From: Plazaster borealis
Lineage: Eukaryota; Echinodermata; Asteroidea; Forcipulatida; Labidiasteridae
Reading direction: 5' to 3'
DNA length: 64,000 nucleotides
NCBI GenBank assembly: GCA_021014325.1
Contig: CM037462.1
Location: 20,170,135 to 20,234,134, forward strand
Each line of letters begins with the position of its first letter. The stretch's first letter is position 1. This document shows positions 1 to 11,579 of the stretch, piece after piece. The position numbers and the translations under genes were made by a program. The notes beneath the pieces were generated by a model. The model saw nothing but the letters and a program-made list of their open reading frames with translations, had not been told where the DNA came from and did not search any database.

Positions 1-560
1 CAAATCTACTGGTGAACTTCACGTAACTATCACTAAATGCACACCTAAAAATCTTACGGACCTAAAACACGTGATCATTTGGTTATCACAATATGCGAAC
101 ATTTCGTTGTTGAAACTCCCACAATTGTCGTTCTACACCTCGGTATCTTATGGTTGTAATACAAATTACAATTAGTAGATTGGGTTTAGAAGTTGTAAAA
201 TATCTACACACTTTTTCAAGAAATGTGCAAAATTTATGAACTAGGTGTAATCATTTCTTCATTTATTTGTCTAAACTATCAGAGGATTTAGTGATAAATT
301 AAAATGTAGTAACTAAACGTGAAATTTTACTTTCAAAAATATTTTTAAAATGGAAAAACAAAATATATATATATACACCCATGACTGCCAAAGTCGATAA
401 ATTGGTCTGCATAAATAGAACATGCTGTACGATGTATAGTATACAGGTGCAGTAAAGTCAGGCAACGGAAACGTGGTAAGTTTGTAATGTTAGAAAGTAA
501 ATCATTGATCATGTAAACATATAAATTATATTTAAATTAACCGATAACAATTCGGTGTAC
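1..560. other. AT-rich non-coding flank
   Basis: No convincing exon or RNA gene is visible. The stretch is AT-rich, with a short TA run near 365-374. If the HYR/CCP gene continues, it would be its intron or 3' flank. Confidence 0.5.
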
Positions 561-562
561 AG

Positions 563-1075
563 AGCGTGATTCAACAAACGTGACAATAACGTAATTGTTA
601 GGTGTGCCAAACACGTAATTTCAGAACAGGCCGAAAACGTTACTACAGTGGTTATATTATTGTTATTTTAACGTAAAGAAATCACGTAACTTTTTGGAGA
701 AAAAACGCCTATCACCGCATTATCCCGTGTGTAAAATACGTGACTCACACCAAATGGGTAACCCGAAACTGAAGTGATTTTCACGTATTTTTAACGTTCT
801 TTGTTTACTGGGAAAGAACGGACAAACAACGTGATTTCTAAGTGACTAAAACGTGATTTAAGAACGGGTCTTTAACGTAACTATTCCGTGCCGATAACGT
901 TATTAGAATAGTTATATTACCATTATTTTAACGCGAAGAAATCACGTGACTTTTTGGAGAAAACGTATTAACGCCTATCACGGCATTATAAATACGTGAC
1001 TCAAACCAAATGGGTAACCCGAAAATAAAGTGATTTTAACGTATTTTTCACGTTCTTTTGTTTACTGGGTATGCA
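563..1075. repeat. Tandem duplication rich in ACGT words
   Basis: Two diverged copies of a roughly 260-bp unit lie head to tail (about 563-813 and 826-1070). Shared blocks include AAATCACGTRACTTTTTGG, CCAAATGGGTAACCCGAAA and TTCTTTGTTTACTGGG. The words ACGTGA, ACGTAA and CACGT recur far more often than in the neighbouring DNA. No reading frame stays open. Function unknown; a degenerate transposon or satellite piece is possible. Confidence 0.6.
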
Positions 1076-1125
1076 CGTTTGTGACCTATATAATATAGGT
1101 CACGCGCGCTACACACAAGATTGCA

Positions 1126-1390
1126 GTGCTACTTCGTGAAAACGTTTTTTCACTTTTGAGGTGTGTGTGCGCCGTGTGTTTCAATGGTAAATTGAATCTC
1201 AGTGCTACTTCGTGGCGTCAAAAAATGTCAGGATCAGTGCAAAGTTGCAAAACCTCATTACCGTAATTAAAAAAGTAAAGCTCATGAAGCATTGAAACTT
1301 CATGAAGTTGTAGTAGGTTAACATTGTTTAAATATGTAGAAATCTGAAAAAAAAGTGGTTTTGTACACTGTGTGCTACTTCGTGGCGTCA
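1126..1390. repeat. Three copies of GTGCTACTTCGTG motif
   Basis: GTGCTACTTCGTG occurs at 1126, 1202 and 1372. The last two copies extend to GTGCTACTTCGTGGCGTCA. The DNA between copies is not otherwise repeated. No function recognised. Confidence 0.6.
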
Positions 1391-1472
1391 GTGACGATAT
1401 ATTATCGCTTAGTACCTTTAAAAACAGAGTTTCACTATAAAATTCAGTCGTGTTAAAGGAAGGGTTACTCAC

Positions 1473-1643
1473 CAACACATTTTGGATGAAAACCTGTCCA
1501 ATGACCTGTCTGGCTACAAACTCTCACCCCTGTTTGCCCCTCAGCAATACGATAGCCAGGCTGTTTGCAAAAACTTGTACAGATGCTGTTATACTCAAAC
1601 CCCTTGGTGCAGTTTACTTCGGTCAAGTCGGGACAGTTAATTG
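1473..1643 (-). CDS. CCP/sushi domain exon (second CCP of HYR-CCP gene)
   Basis: A 171-bp exon encodes one CCP (sushi) module of about 57 residues. It begins at INCPDL, has the four expected cysteines (NCPD, VNCT, SFCKQPGY, RVCSQTGHW) and the conserved W, and ends with HPKC. CCP modules are extracellular binding domains of complement-like and adhesion proteins. The acceptor follows a pyrimidine tract (CCCTCCCCACATCCTCAG) and the donor is GTGAGT. Both boundaries are phase 1, the classic symmetrical CCP exon. It joins in frame to the exon at 10528-10352 across an 8.7-kb intron filled by the tandem array. Further exons are expected to the left of the window. The parent protein is not identified. 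Confidence 0.85.
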
Positions 1644-1699
1644 CTGAGGATGTGGGGAGGGTAGTGGGAGAGAGAGATCGGAGACAGTTATGGATTAGT

Positions 1700-2072
1700 T
1701 TAAAGGCACTGAACACGTTGGTAATTGTCAAAGACCAGTGTTCTCACTTGGTGTATCCCAACATATGCATAAAATAACAAGCCTGTGAAAATTTGGGCTC
1801 AATTGGTCATCGAAGTTGCAAGAAAATGATGAAAGAAAAAACACCCTTGTTGTACAAATTTGTGTGCTTTCAGATAGGAATGAAAACTTTTTGCAAGAAG
1901 TTTTTATTATTTTAGTGAGAAATTTCCTCTTTCTCAAAAACTACGTTACTTCAGAGGGAGTCGTTTCTCACAATGTTTTATACTATCAACAGCTCTCCGT
2001 TGCTCGTTACCAAGTCAGTTTTTATGCTAATAGATATTTTGAGTAATTACCAAATGTGTACCGTGCCTTTAA
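1700..2072 (+). mobile_element. MITE family A (TTAAAGGCACTGAACACG ends), copy 1
   Basis: A non-autonomous element of about 370 bp. Its inverted ends read TTAAAGGCACTGAACACG at left and the complement of TTAAAGGCACGGTACACA at right. Two more copies lie at 22015-22390 and 27611-27989, with the same internal GCAAGAAGTTTTTATTATTT core. It has no coding capacity. The target duplication looks like TA or TTAA, but the palindromic junction makes this ambiguous. Confidence 0.85.
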
Positions 2073-2451
2073 GGGTCTGTACACGTTTGGTAATGACTCT
2101 GAAAATGAATGGCAATTAAAACTTACTTGGTAAGAAGTACAGCAGCTTTAGATATAGTAATGCCTTTTGAAAAACTTTTCACTTTGAAGTACTGCGGTTA
2201 TGGAAAAAGATATCATTTGTTATCCCCCAAAATTTGAATCTGAGAAGCGTTACTGACAGTAATGTGTATTCCAATCGCAGATTATTCTTCCCGCGTGGAC
2301 ATAACCGCTCCCGATTTTGGACAATATCTCAAAAACGCTACAACCTTTTAAAATGAAATTTTACAGGTAAGTTTTATGTTATATATCTACAACTATAAAG
2401 GGTTGAAACAAACAGTGGGTTCCAATTACCAAACGTATACAATCCCTTTAA
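2069..2451 (+). mobile_element. MITE family B (TTAAAGGGTCTGTACACG ends), copy 1
   Basis: An element of about 385 bp abuts family A and shares its TTTAA junction. Its inverted ends carry CTGTACACGTTTGGTAAT and ATTACCAAACGTATAC. Other copies are at 31658-32054 (same strand) and 23963-24319 (opposite strand). It is non-coding. Confidence 0.85.
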
Positions 2452-2950
2452 CACAATTCCTATGTTGATTAAATCTTATGGGTACACCATTCAATTTATT
2501 TTATGTTGTAAAGATATTAACTAATACCATTTGGACATCCCCAACACATCCAACCATGTTTGTTGATCTGAAAATCGAGGAATTTTCTTTATTCTCCCAT
2601 TGTTAGTTTTTTTTAAACAACGTTTCCATTGTTTTTTTTACACAAATGAGTAAGTGTCAAAACACTCGGATCCCTTTTGGATGAAGTTCTCTCTGCCATG
2701 GGTAGATGCTCACACACACTGAAACTGATGGTTTACAACTGTTGGTTGCTGAAATTAATATATCAATTATATAGATTGACTTTTGTTTCTTGACATACAT
2801 TTGCCCCATAATTTTCTTTTGTAACAATGGCTCGACAATGTTGATTTTAGATACTGTTCTTAGTACATTGGAAAGCAGATCATTGATTGCCCCAACTGAT
2901 ATTTTATAAAACAAGGTTAGCATTAAACAAAGAACAAAACATTTATAAGC
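2452..2950. other. Unassigned intronic DNA
   Basis: No exon or repeat is recognised between the MITE pair and the tandem array. It lies inside the last visible intron of the HYR/CCP gene. Confidence 0.5.
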
Positions 2951-5900
2951 TACACTGGACTTTAAACTAAGTGGCCTGTTGCTAAACTCAAGTACTGGTG
3001 TTGTCAGGGTGTGGGTTTGATGCCCTGGGATACACCTGACTTTAAACTGAGTGGCCTAGTGCAAAAACTCAAGTACTGGTGTTGTCAGAGTGTTGGTTTG
3101 ATTCCCTGGGCTACACCTAACTTTAAACTAAGTGGCCTGTTGCTAAACTCAAGTACTGGTGTTGTCATAGTGTGGGTTTGATTCCCTGGGCTACACCTGA
3201 CTTTAAACTGAGTGGCCTAGTGCAAAAACTCGAGTACTGGTGTTGTCAGAGTGTGGGTTTGATTCCCTGGTCTACACCAGTCTTTAAACTGAGTGGCCTA
3301 GTGCAAAAACTCAAGTACTGGTGTTGTCAGAGTGTTGGTTTGATTCCCTGGGCTACACAGGACTTTAAACTGAGTGGCCTGTTGCTCAACTCAAAGACTG
3401 GTGTTGTCAGAGTGTGGGTTTGATTCCCTGGGCTACACCCGACTTTAAACTGAGTGGCCTAGTGCAAAAACTCAAGTACTGGTGTTGTCAGAGTGTGGGT
3501 TTGATTCCCTGGGCTACACCTGACTTTAAACTGAGTGGCCTGTTGCTAAACTTAAGTACTGTTGTTTTCAGGGTGTGGGTTTGATGCCCTGGGCTACACC
3601 TGACTTTAAACTGAGTGGCCTAGTGCAAAAACTCAAGTACTGGTGTTGTCAGAGTGTGGGTTTGATTCCCTGGTCTACACCAGTCTTTAAACTGAGAGGC
3701 CTACTGCAAAAACTTAAGTACTGGTGTTGTCAGAGTGTTGGTTTGATTCCCTGGGCTACACAGGACTTTAAACTGAGTGGCCTGTTGCTCAACTCAAAGA
3801 CTGGTGTTGTCAGAGTGTTGGTTTGATTCCCTGGGCTATACCTGACTTTAAACTGAGTGGCCTAGTGCAAAAACTCAAGAACTGGTGTTGTCAGAGTGTT
3901 GGTTTGATTCCCTGGGCTACACCTGACTTTAAACTGCGTGGCCTATTGCAAAAACTCAAGTACTGCTGTTGTCAGGGTGTGGGTTTGATTCCCTGGGCTA
4001 CACCGGACTTTAAACTGAGTGGCCTGTTGCTAAACTCAAGTACTGGTGTTGTCAGGGTGTGGGTTTGATTCCCTGGGCTACACCAGACTTTAAACTGAGT
4101 GGCCTTGTGCAAAAAATCAAGTACTGGTGTTGTCAGAGTGTTGGTTTGATTCCCTGGGCTACACAGGACTTTAAACTGAGTGGCCTGTTGCTAAACTCAA
4201 GTACTGGTGTTGTCAGAGTGTTGGTTTGATTCCCTGGGCTACACCGGACTTTAAACTGAGTGGCCTATTGCTAAACTCAAGTACTGTTGTTTTCAGGGTG
4301 TGGGTTTGATGCCCTGGGCTACACAGGACTTTAAACTGAGTGGCCTAGTGCAAAAACTCAAGTACTGGTGTTGTCAGAGTGTGGGTTTGATTCCCTGGGC
4401 TACACCAGTCTTTAAACTGAGTGGCCTAGTGCAAAAACGCAAGTACTGGTGTTGTCAGAGTGTTGGTTTGATTCCCTGGGCTACACAGGACTTTAAACTG
4501 AGTGGCCTGTTGCTAAACTCAAAGACTGGTGTTGTCAGAGTGTTGGTTTGATTCCCTGGGCTACACCTGACTTTAAACTGGGTGGCCTAGTGCAAAAACT
4601 CAAGTACTGGTGTTGTCAGAGTGTTGGTTTGATTCCCGGGGCTACACAGGACTTTAAACTGAGTGGCCTGGTGCAAAAACTCAAGTACTGGTGTTTTCAG
4701 AGTATTGGTTTGATGCCCTGGGCTACACCGGACTTTAAACTAAGTGGCCTGTTGCTAAACTCAAGTACTGGTGTTGTCAGGGTGTGGGTTTGATTCCCTG
4801 GGCTACACCAGACTTTAAACTGAGTGGCCTGGTGCAAAAACTCAAGTACTGGTGTTGTCAGAGTGTTGGTTTCATTCCCTGGGCTACACAGGACTTTAAA
4901 CTGAGTGGCCTGTTGCTAAACTCAAGTACTGGTGTTGTCAGGGTGTGGGTTTGATTCCCTGGGCTACACCAGACTTTAAACTGAGTGGCCTGGTGCAAAA
5001 ACTCAAGTACTGGTGTTGTCAGAGTGTTGGTTTCATTCCCTGGGCTACACAGGACTTTAAACTGAGTGGCCTGTTGCTAAACTCAAGTACTGGTGTTGTC
5101 AGGGTGTGGGTTTGATTCCCTGGGCTACACCTGACTTTAAACTGAGTGGCCTAGTGCAAAAACTCAAGCACTGGTGTTGTCAGGGTGTGGGTTTGATTCC
5201 CTGGGCTACACAGGACTTTAAACTGAGTGGCCTGTTGCTGAACTCAAGTACTGGTGTTGTCAGAGTGTTGCTTTGATGCCCTGGGCTACACCGGACTTTA
5301 AACTAAGTGGCCTAGTGCAAAAACTCAAGTACTGGTGTTGTCAGGGTGTGGGTTTGATTCCCTGGGCTACACAGGACTTTAAACTGAGTGGCCTGTTGCT
5401 AAACTCAAGTACTGGTGTTGCCAGAGTGTTGGTTTGATTCCCTGGGCTACACAGGACTTTAAACTGAGTGGCCTGTTGCTAAACTCAAGTACTGGTGTTG
5501 TCGGAGTGCTGGTTTGATGCCCTGGGCTACACAGGACTTTAAACTGAGTGGCCTGTTGCTAAACTCAAGTACCGGTGTTGTCAGAGTTTTGGTTTGATGC
5601 CCTGGGCTACACCTGACTTTAAACTAAGTGGCCTGTTGCTAAACTCAAGTACTGGTGTTGTCAGGGTGTGGGTTTGATTCCCTGGGCTACACAGGACTTT
5701 AAACTGAGTGGCCTGTTGCTAAACTCAAGTACTGGTGTTGTCAGAGTGTTGGTTTGATTCCCTGGGCTACACAGGACTTTAAACTGAGTGGCCTGTTGCT
5801 AAACTCAAGTACTGGTGTTGTCAGGGTGTGGGTTTGATTCCCTGGGCTACACCAGACTTTAAACTGAGTGGCCTGGTGCAAAAACTCAAGTACTGGTGTT

Positions 5901-8900
5901 GTCAGAGTGTTGGTTTCATTCCCTGGGCTACACAGGACTTTAAACTGAGTGGCCTGTTGCTAAACTCAAGTACTGGTGTTGTCAGGGTGTGGGTTTGATT
6001 CCCTGGGCTACACCTGACTTTAAACTGAGTGGCCTAGTGCAAAAACTCAAGCACTGGTGTTGTCAGGGTGTGGGTTTGATTCCCTGGGCTACACAGGACT
6101 TTAAACTGAGTGGCCTGTTGCTGAACTCAAGTACTGGTGTTGTCAGAGTGTTGCTTTGATGCCCTGGGCTACACCGGACTTTAAACTGAGTGGCCTAGTG
6201 CAAAAACTCAAGTACTGGTGTTGTCAGGGTGTGGGTTTGATTCCCTGGGCTACACAGGACTTTAAACTGAGTGGCCTGTTGCTAAACTCAAGTACTGGTG
6301 TTGCCAGAGTGTTGGTTTGATTCCCTGGGCTACACAGGACTTTAAACTGAGTGGCCTGTTGCTAAACTCAAGTACTGGTGTTGTCGGAGTGTTGGTTTGA
6401 TGCCCTGGGCTACACAGGACTTTAAACTGAGTGGCCTGTTGCTAAACTCAAGTACCGGTGTTGTCAGAGTGTTGGTTTGATGCCCTGGGCTACACCTGAC
6501 TTTAAACTAAGTGGCCTGTTGCTAAACTCAAGTACTGGTGTTGTCAGGGTGTGGGTTTGATTCCCTGGGCTACACAGGACTTTAAACTGAGTGGCCTGTT
6601 GCTAAACTCAAGTACTGGTGTTGTCAGAGTGTTGGTTTGATTCCCTGGGCTACACAGGACTTTAAGCTGAGTGGCCTAGTGCAAAAACTCAAGTACTGGT
6701 GTTGTCAGAGTGTTGGTTCGATTCCCCGGGCTACACCGGACTTTAAACTGAGTGGCCTGGTGCAAAAACTCAAGTACTGGTGTTTTCAGAGTATTGGTTT
6801 GATGCCCTGGGCTACACCGGACTTTAAACTAAGTGGCCTGTTGCTAAACTCAAGTACTGGTGTTGTCAGGGTGTGGGTTTGATTCCCTGGGCTACACCAG
6901 ACTTTAAACTGAGTGGCCTGGTGCAAAAACTCAAGTACTGGTGTTGTCAGAGTGTTGGTTTGATTCCCTGGGCTACACCGGACTTTAAACTGAGTGGCCT
7001 GGTGCAAAAACTCAAGTACTGGTGTTGTCGGAGTGTTGGTTTGATGCCCTGGGCTACACAGGACTTTAAACTGAGTGGCCTGTTGCTAAACTCAAGTACT
7101 GGTGTTGTCAGAGTGTTGGTTTGATTCCCTGGGCTACACAGGACTTTAAACTGGTGTTGTCAGGGTGTGGGTTTGATTCCCTGGGCTACACAGGACTTTA
7201 AACTGAGTGGCCTGTTGCTGAACTCAAGTACTGGTGTTGTCAGAGTGTTGCTTTGATGCCCTGGGCTACACCGGACTTTAAACTGAGTGGCCTAGTGCAA
7301 AAACTCAAGTACTGGTGTTGTCAGGGTGTGGGTTTGATTCCCTGGGCTACACAGGACTTTAAACTGAGTGGCCTGTTGCTAAACTCAAGTACTGGTGTTG
7401 CCAGAGTGTTGGTTTGATTCCCTGGGCTACACAGGACTTTAAACTGAGTGGCCTGTTGCTAAACTCAAGTACTGGTGTTGTCGGAGTGTTGGTTTGATGC
7501 CCTGGGCTACACAGGACTTTAAACTGAGTGGCCTGTTGCTAAACTCAAGTACCGGTGTTGTCAGAGTGTTGGTTTGATGCCCTGGGCTACACCTGACTTT
7601 AAACTAAGTGGCCTGTTGCTAAACTCAAGTACTGGTGTTGTCAGGGTGTGGGTTTGATTCCCTGGGCTACACAGGACTTTAAACTGAGTGGCCTGTTGCT
7701 AAACTCAAGTACTGGTGTTGTCAGAGTGTTGGTTTGATTCCCTGGGCTACACAGGACTTTAAGCTGAGTGGCCTAGTGCAAAAACTCAAGTACTGGTGTT
7801 GTCAGAGTGTTGGTTCGATTCCCCGGGCTACACCGGACTTTAAACTGAGTGGCCTGGTGCAAAAACTCAAGTACTGGTGTTTTCAGAGTATTGGTTTGAT
7901 GCCCTGGGCTACACCGGACTTTAAACTAAGTGGCCTGTTGCTAAACACAAGTACTGGTGTTGTCAGGGTGTGGGTTTGATTCCCTGGGCTACACCAGACT
8001 TTAAACTGAGTGGCCTGGTGCAAAAACTCAAGTACTGGTGTTGTCAGAGTGTTGGTTTGATTCCCTGGGCTACACAGGACTTTAAACTGAGTGGCCTGTT
8101 GCTAAACTCAAGTACTGGTGTTGTCAGGGTGTGGGTTTGATTCCCTGGGCTACACCAGACTTTAAACTGAGTGGCCTGGTGCAAAAACTCAAGTACTGGT
8201 GTTGTCAGAGTGTTGGTTTCATTCCCTGAGCTACACAGGACTTTAAACTGAGTGGCCTGTTGTTAAACTCAAGTACTGGTGTTGTCAGGGTGTGGGTTTG
8301 ATTCCCTGGGCTACACCAGACTTTAAACTGAGTGGCCTTGTGCAAAAACTCAAGTACTGGTGTTGTCAGAGTGTTGGTTTGATTCCCTGGGCTACACAGG
8401 ACTTTAAACTGAGTGGCCTGTTGCTAAACTCAAGTAATGGTGTTGTCAGAGTGTTGGTTTGATTCCCTGGGCTACACCTGACTTTAAACTGAGTGGCCTA
8501 GTGCAAAAACTCAAGTACTGGTGTTGTCAGGGTGTTGGTTTGAATCCCTGGGCTACACAGGACTTTAAACTGAGTGGCCTGTTGCTAAACTCAAGTACTG
8601 GTGTTGTCAGAGTGTTGGTTTGATTCCCTGGGCTACACCTGACTTTAAACTGAGTGGCCTAGTGCAAAAACTCAAGTACTGGTGTTGTCAGAGTGTGGGT
8701 TTGATTCCCTGGGCTACACCTGACTTTAAACTAAGTGGCCTGTTGCTAAACTCAAGTACTGTTGTTGTCAGGGTGTGGGTTTGATTCCCCGGGCTACACC
8801 GGACTTTAAACTGAGTGGCCTAGTGCAAAAACTCAAGTACTGGTGTTGTCAGGGTGTGGGTTTGATTCCCTGGGCTACACAGGACTTTAAACTGAGTGGC

Positions 8901-10312
8901 CTGGTGCAAAAACTCAAGTACCGGTGTTTTCAGAGTGTTGGTTTGATGCCCTGGGCTACACCGGACTTTAAACCAAGTGGCCTGTTGCTAAACTCAAGTA
9001 CTGGTGTTGTCAGGGTGTGGGTTTGATTCCCTGGGCTACACCAGACTTTAAACTGAGTGGCCTGGTGCAAAAACTCAAGTACTGGTGTTGTCAGAGTGTT
9101 GGTTTGATTCCCTGGGCTACACAGGACTTTAAACTGAGTGGCCTGTTGCTAAACTCAAGTACTGGTGTTGTCAGAGTGTTGGTTTGATTCCCTGGGCTAC
9201 ACCTGACTTTAAACTGAGTGGCCTAGTGCAAAAACTCAAGTACTGGTGTTGTCAGAGTGTGGGTTTGATTCCCTGGGCTACACCTGACTTTAAACTAAGT
9301 GGCCTGTTGCTAAACTCAAGTACTGTTGTTTTCAGGGTGTGGGTTTGATGCCCTGGGCTACCCCTGACTTTAAACTGAGTGGCCTAGTGCAAAAACTCAA
9401 GTACTGGTGTTGTCAGGGTGTGGGTTTGATTCCCTGGGCTACACAGGACTTTAAACTGAGTGGCCTGTTGCTAAACTCAAGTACTGGTGTTGTCAGAGTG
9501 TTGGTTTGATTCCCTGGGCTACACAGGACTTTAAACTGAGTGGCCTGTTGCTTAACTCAAGTACTGGTGTTGTCAGAGTGTTGGTTTGATGCCCTGGGCT
9601 ACACAGGACTTTAAACTGAGTGGCCTGTTGCTAAACTCAAGTACTGGTGTTGTCAGAGTGTTGGTTTGATGTCCTGGGCTACACAGGACTTTAAACTGAG
9701 TGGCCTAGTGCAAAAACTCAAGTACTGGTGTTGTCAGGGTGTGGGTTTGATTCCCTGGGCTACACCAGACTTTAAACTGAGTGGCCTAGTGCAAAAACTC
9801 AAGTACTGGTGTTGTCAGGGTGTGGGTTTGATTCCCCGGGCTACACCGGACTTTAAACTGAGTGGCCTAGTGCAAAAACTCAAGTACTGGTGTTGTCAGG
9901 GTGTGGGTTTGATTCCCTGGGCTACACAGGACTTTAAACTGAGTGGCCTGGTGCAAAAACTCAAGTACTGGTGTTTTCAGAGTGTTGGTTTGATGCCCTG
10001 GGCTACACCGGACTTTAAACCAAGTGGCCTGTTGCTAAACTCAAGTACTGGTGTTGTCAGGGTGTGGGTTTGATTCCCTGGGCTACACCAGACTTTAAAC
10101 TGAGTGGCCTGGTGCAAAAACTCAAGTACTGGTGTTGTCAGAGTGTTGGTTTGATTCCCTGGGCTACACAGGACTTTAAACTGAGTGGCCTGTTGCTAAA
10201 CTCAAGTACTGGTGTTGTCAGGGTGTGGGTTTGATTCCCTGGGCTACACCGGACTTTAAACTGAGTGGCCTGGTGCAAAAACTCAAGTACTGGTGTTTTC
10301 AGGGTGTGGGTT
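2951..10312 (+). repeat. Tandem array of about 90 tRNA-like 80/81-bp units
   Basis: About 7.36 kb of near-perfect tandem repeats. Two unit types alternate: 81 bp with GTGGCCTAGTGCAAAAACTC, and 80 bp with GTGGCCTGTTGCTAAACTC. Every unit carries GGTTTGATTCC, one base from the tRNA B-box consensus; 6715-6725 and 7812-7822 read GGTTCGATTCC exactly. TGGCCTAGTGC fits the A box except at its last base and lies about 33 bases upstream, as in tRNA genes. The unit aligns with the tRNA-like head of the SINE at 41634-41981, with small deletions. Longer blocks are reduplicated (offsets 883 and 1,097 bp), and a unit near 7141 is truncated. Runs of 81-bp units give short open frames with a 27-residue period; these look non-coding. 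The array is intronic, and its tRNA-like strand is antisense to the host gene. Confidence 0.9.
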
Positions 10313-10351
10313 AATCTAATGATATGGTACCATAAAGAAACAACAACTTAC

Positions 10352-10528
10352 GTGTACATTCTGGCATAGAGCCCGACCACATTCCCTGTTTGTTGCACGT
10401 TCTTGATTCTGATCCACTAATGGAGTGTCCACTATTGCATTTGATGGTACAGACAGAACCATACAGGTTGCTATGGGAACAAGCAACATGCCCCTTGCTC
10501 ACTGATGGAAGTTCACTACATCTTATTT
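10352..10528 (-). CDS. CCP/sushi domain exon (first CCP of HYR-CCP gene)
   Basis: A 177-bp exon encodes one CCP module of about 59 residues. It starts IRCSELPSVSKG, then VACSHSN, CTIKCNSGHSISG, RTCNKQGMWSG and MPEC, so the cysteine ladder and tryptophan are present. Acceptor TTTTCTTTTCAG and donor GTAAGT are strong, and both ends are phase 1. It joins in frame to the HYR exon at 11579-11440 upstream and the CCP exon at 1643-1473 downstream. The tandem array begins only 40 bases beyond its splice donor. Confidence 0.88.
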
Positions 10529-11028
10529 CTGAAAAGAAAAGTTGTCAAGTATTATAGTAATTCCTATCCATCTGAGGTTTAAAACTGTCTTTGTAGGGAC
10601 TATGGAACAATTCTTCCAACACTAAAAGGAACACTCTCTCACAGTTTACAAGTATTAACGGGTATATGGGTTTTGAGGCATTGCATGGTGAGGTATCAAT
10701 GTATATTCAGTTTGCGGTAACACCATCACCATGTGTATATGATATCTACTTTGCTGTGTAGATTTTTCTCTTTGAGAACTTGTATTGCTATTTATTCTAC
10801 TGCCGCAGAGTAGATTTCGGAATTCGGGAGACTACTAAGTTCTGAAATAAACTGTCCTGCTTATTAACCTGGGCGGAAGGTAGGAAATCGGCCTGGACTA
10901 CTACTTTCGCTTAGTGGATCGAGGGGACTTCTCGTTATTAACTTCACAGCCGCGGAGTGAGTTCTTAATTGGTCTTAACGCTTCGAAAAGCCTGCTCTAG
11001 TCATCGTCTGGAGACGCAATACTTCTCT
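10529..11028. other. Intron, no recognised feature
   Basis: Unique-looking sequence between the CCP exon and the 61-bp repeats. No exon or RNA gene was seen. Confidence 0.5.
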
Positions 11029-11320
11029 GGAGGATTGGTACTGGTATGAACTTTAGAATCAGTGAGCTTTCAGATGGAAATATTTCTTTGGAGGATTGGT
11101 ACTGGTATGAACTTAAAAATCAGCGAGCTTTTAGATGGAAATATTTCTCTGGAGGATTGGGAATGGTATGAACTTTAGAATCAGTGAGCTTTCAGCTGGA
11201 AATATTTCTCTGGAGGATTGGTAATGGTATGAACTTTAGAATCAGTGAGCTTTCAGATGAAAATATTGCTCTGGAGGATTTGTACTGGCATGAACTTTAG
11301 ACTCAGTGAGCTTTCAGACT
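11029..11320. repeat. 61-bp tandem repeat, five copies
   Basis: Units start at about 11029, 11090, 11151, 11212 and 11273, each with GGAGGATTGGTA, GGTATGAACTTTAGAATC and AGTGAGCTTTCAGATGG. They lie in the intron just past the donor of the second HYR exon. A diverged single copy is present at 13521-13585, just past the donor of the first HYR exon. Confidence 0.85.
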
Positions 11321-11439
11321 GAGGGAAATGAATCACACTTTTGGGAGACTGATAATTTCCAATTCTGTGCTTTGTCTTTTACCTGGAATGTTTGTGGGAC
11401 TGACAAGTGAATATAAGATGTGGTGTTCCACAGACTGAC

Positions 11440-11579
11440 CTGTGATTGTGATCTTAAAGGTACAGAGTTTGTCTTCTGTGTTTCCGTTGTCATCTGTTGC
11501 CTTGTAACTAATAATGTAGGGACTTCCTGAAGCAGAGAAGACGCTACCAGGGACGGAGAAGGAATTAGATGGATGCACG
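11440..11579 (-). CDS. HYR domain, second-half exon
   Basis: A 140-bp exon encodes the C-terminal half of a HYR (hyalin repeat) domain: HPSNSFSVPGSVF, then SYKATDDNGNTEDKLCTFKI, then TITG. The ATDDxGN and CTF signature is typical of HYR modules, extracellular immunoglobulin-like folds common in echinoderm matrix and complement-type proteins. The exon enters in phase 2 after TTTCTCTATCTTAG and leaves in phase 1 at GTCAGT. It completes the codon split by the exon at 13761-13602. Confidence 0.85.

Noticed and set aside
3172..10073. Family of 81-135-codon ORFs with a 27-residue repeat (plus strand)
   Set aside because: They appear wherever 81-bp units adjoin and break at each 80-bp unit. The array is intronic and tRNA-like rather than coding.
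2951..10312. CRISPR-like array
   Set aside because: No unique spacers between repeats; units are directly contiguous, and the window is eukaryotic.
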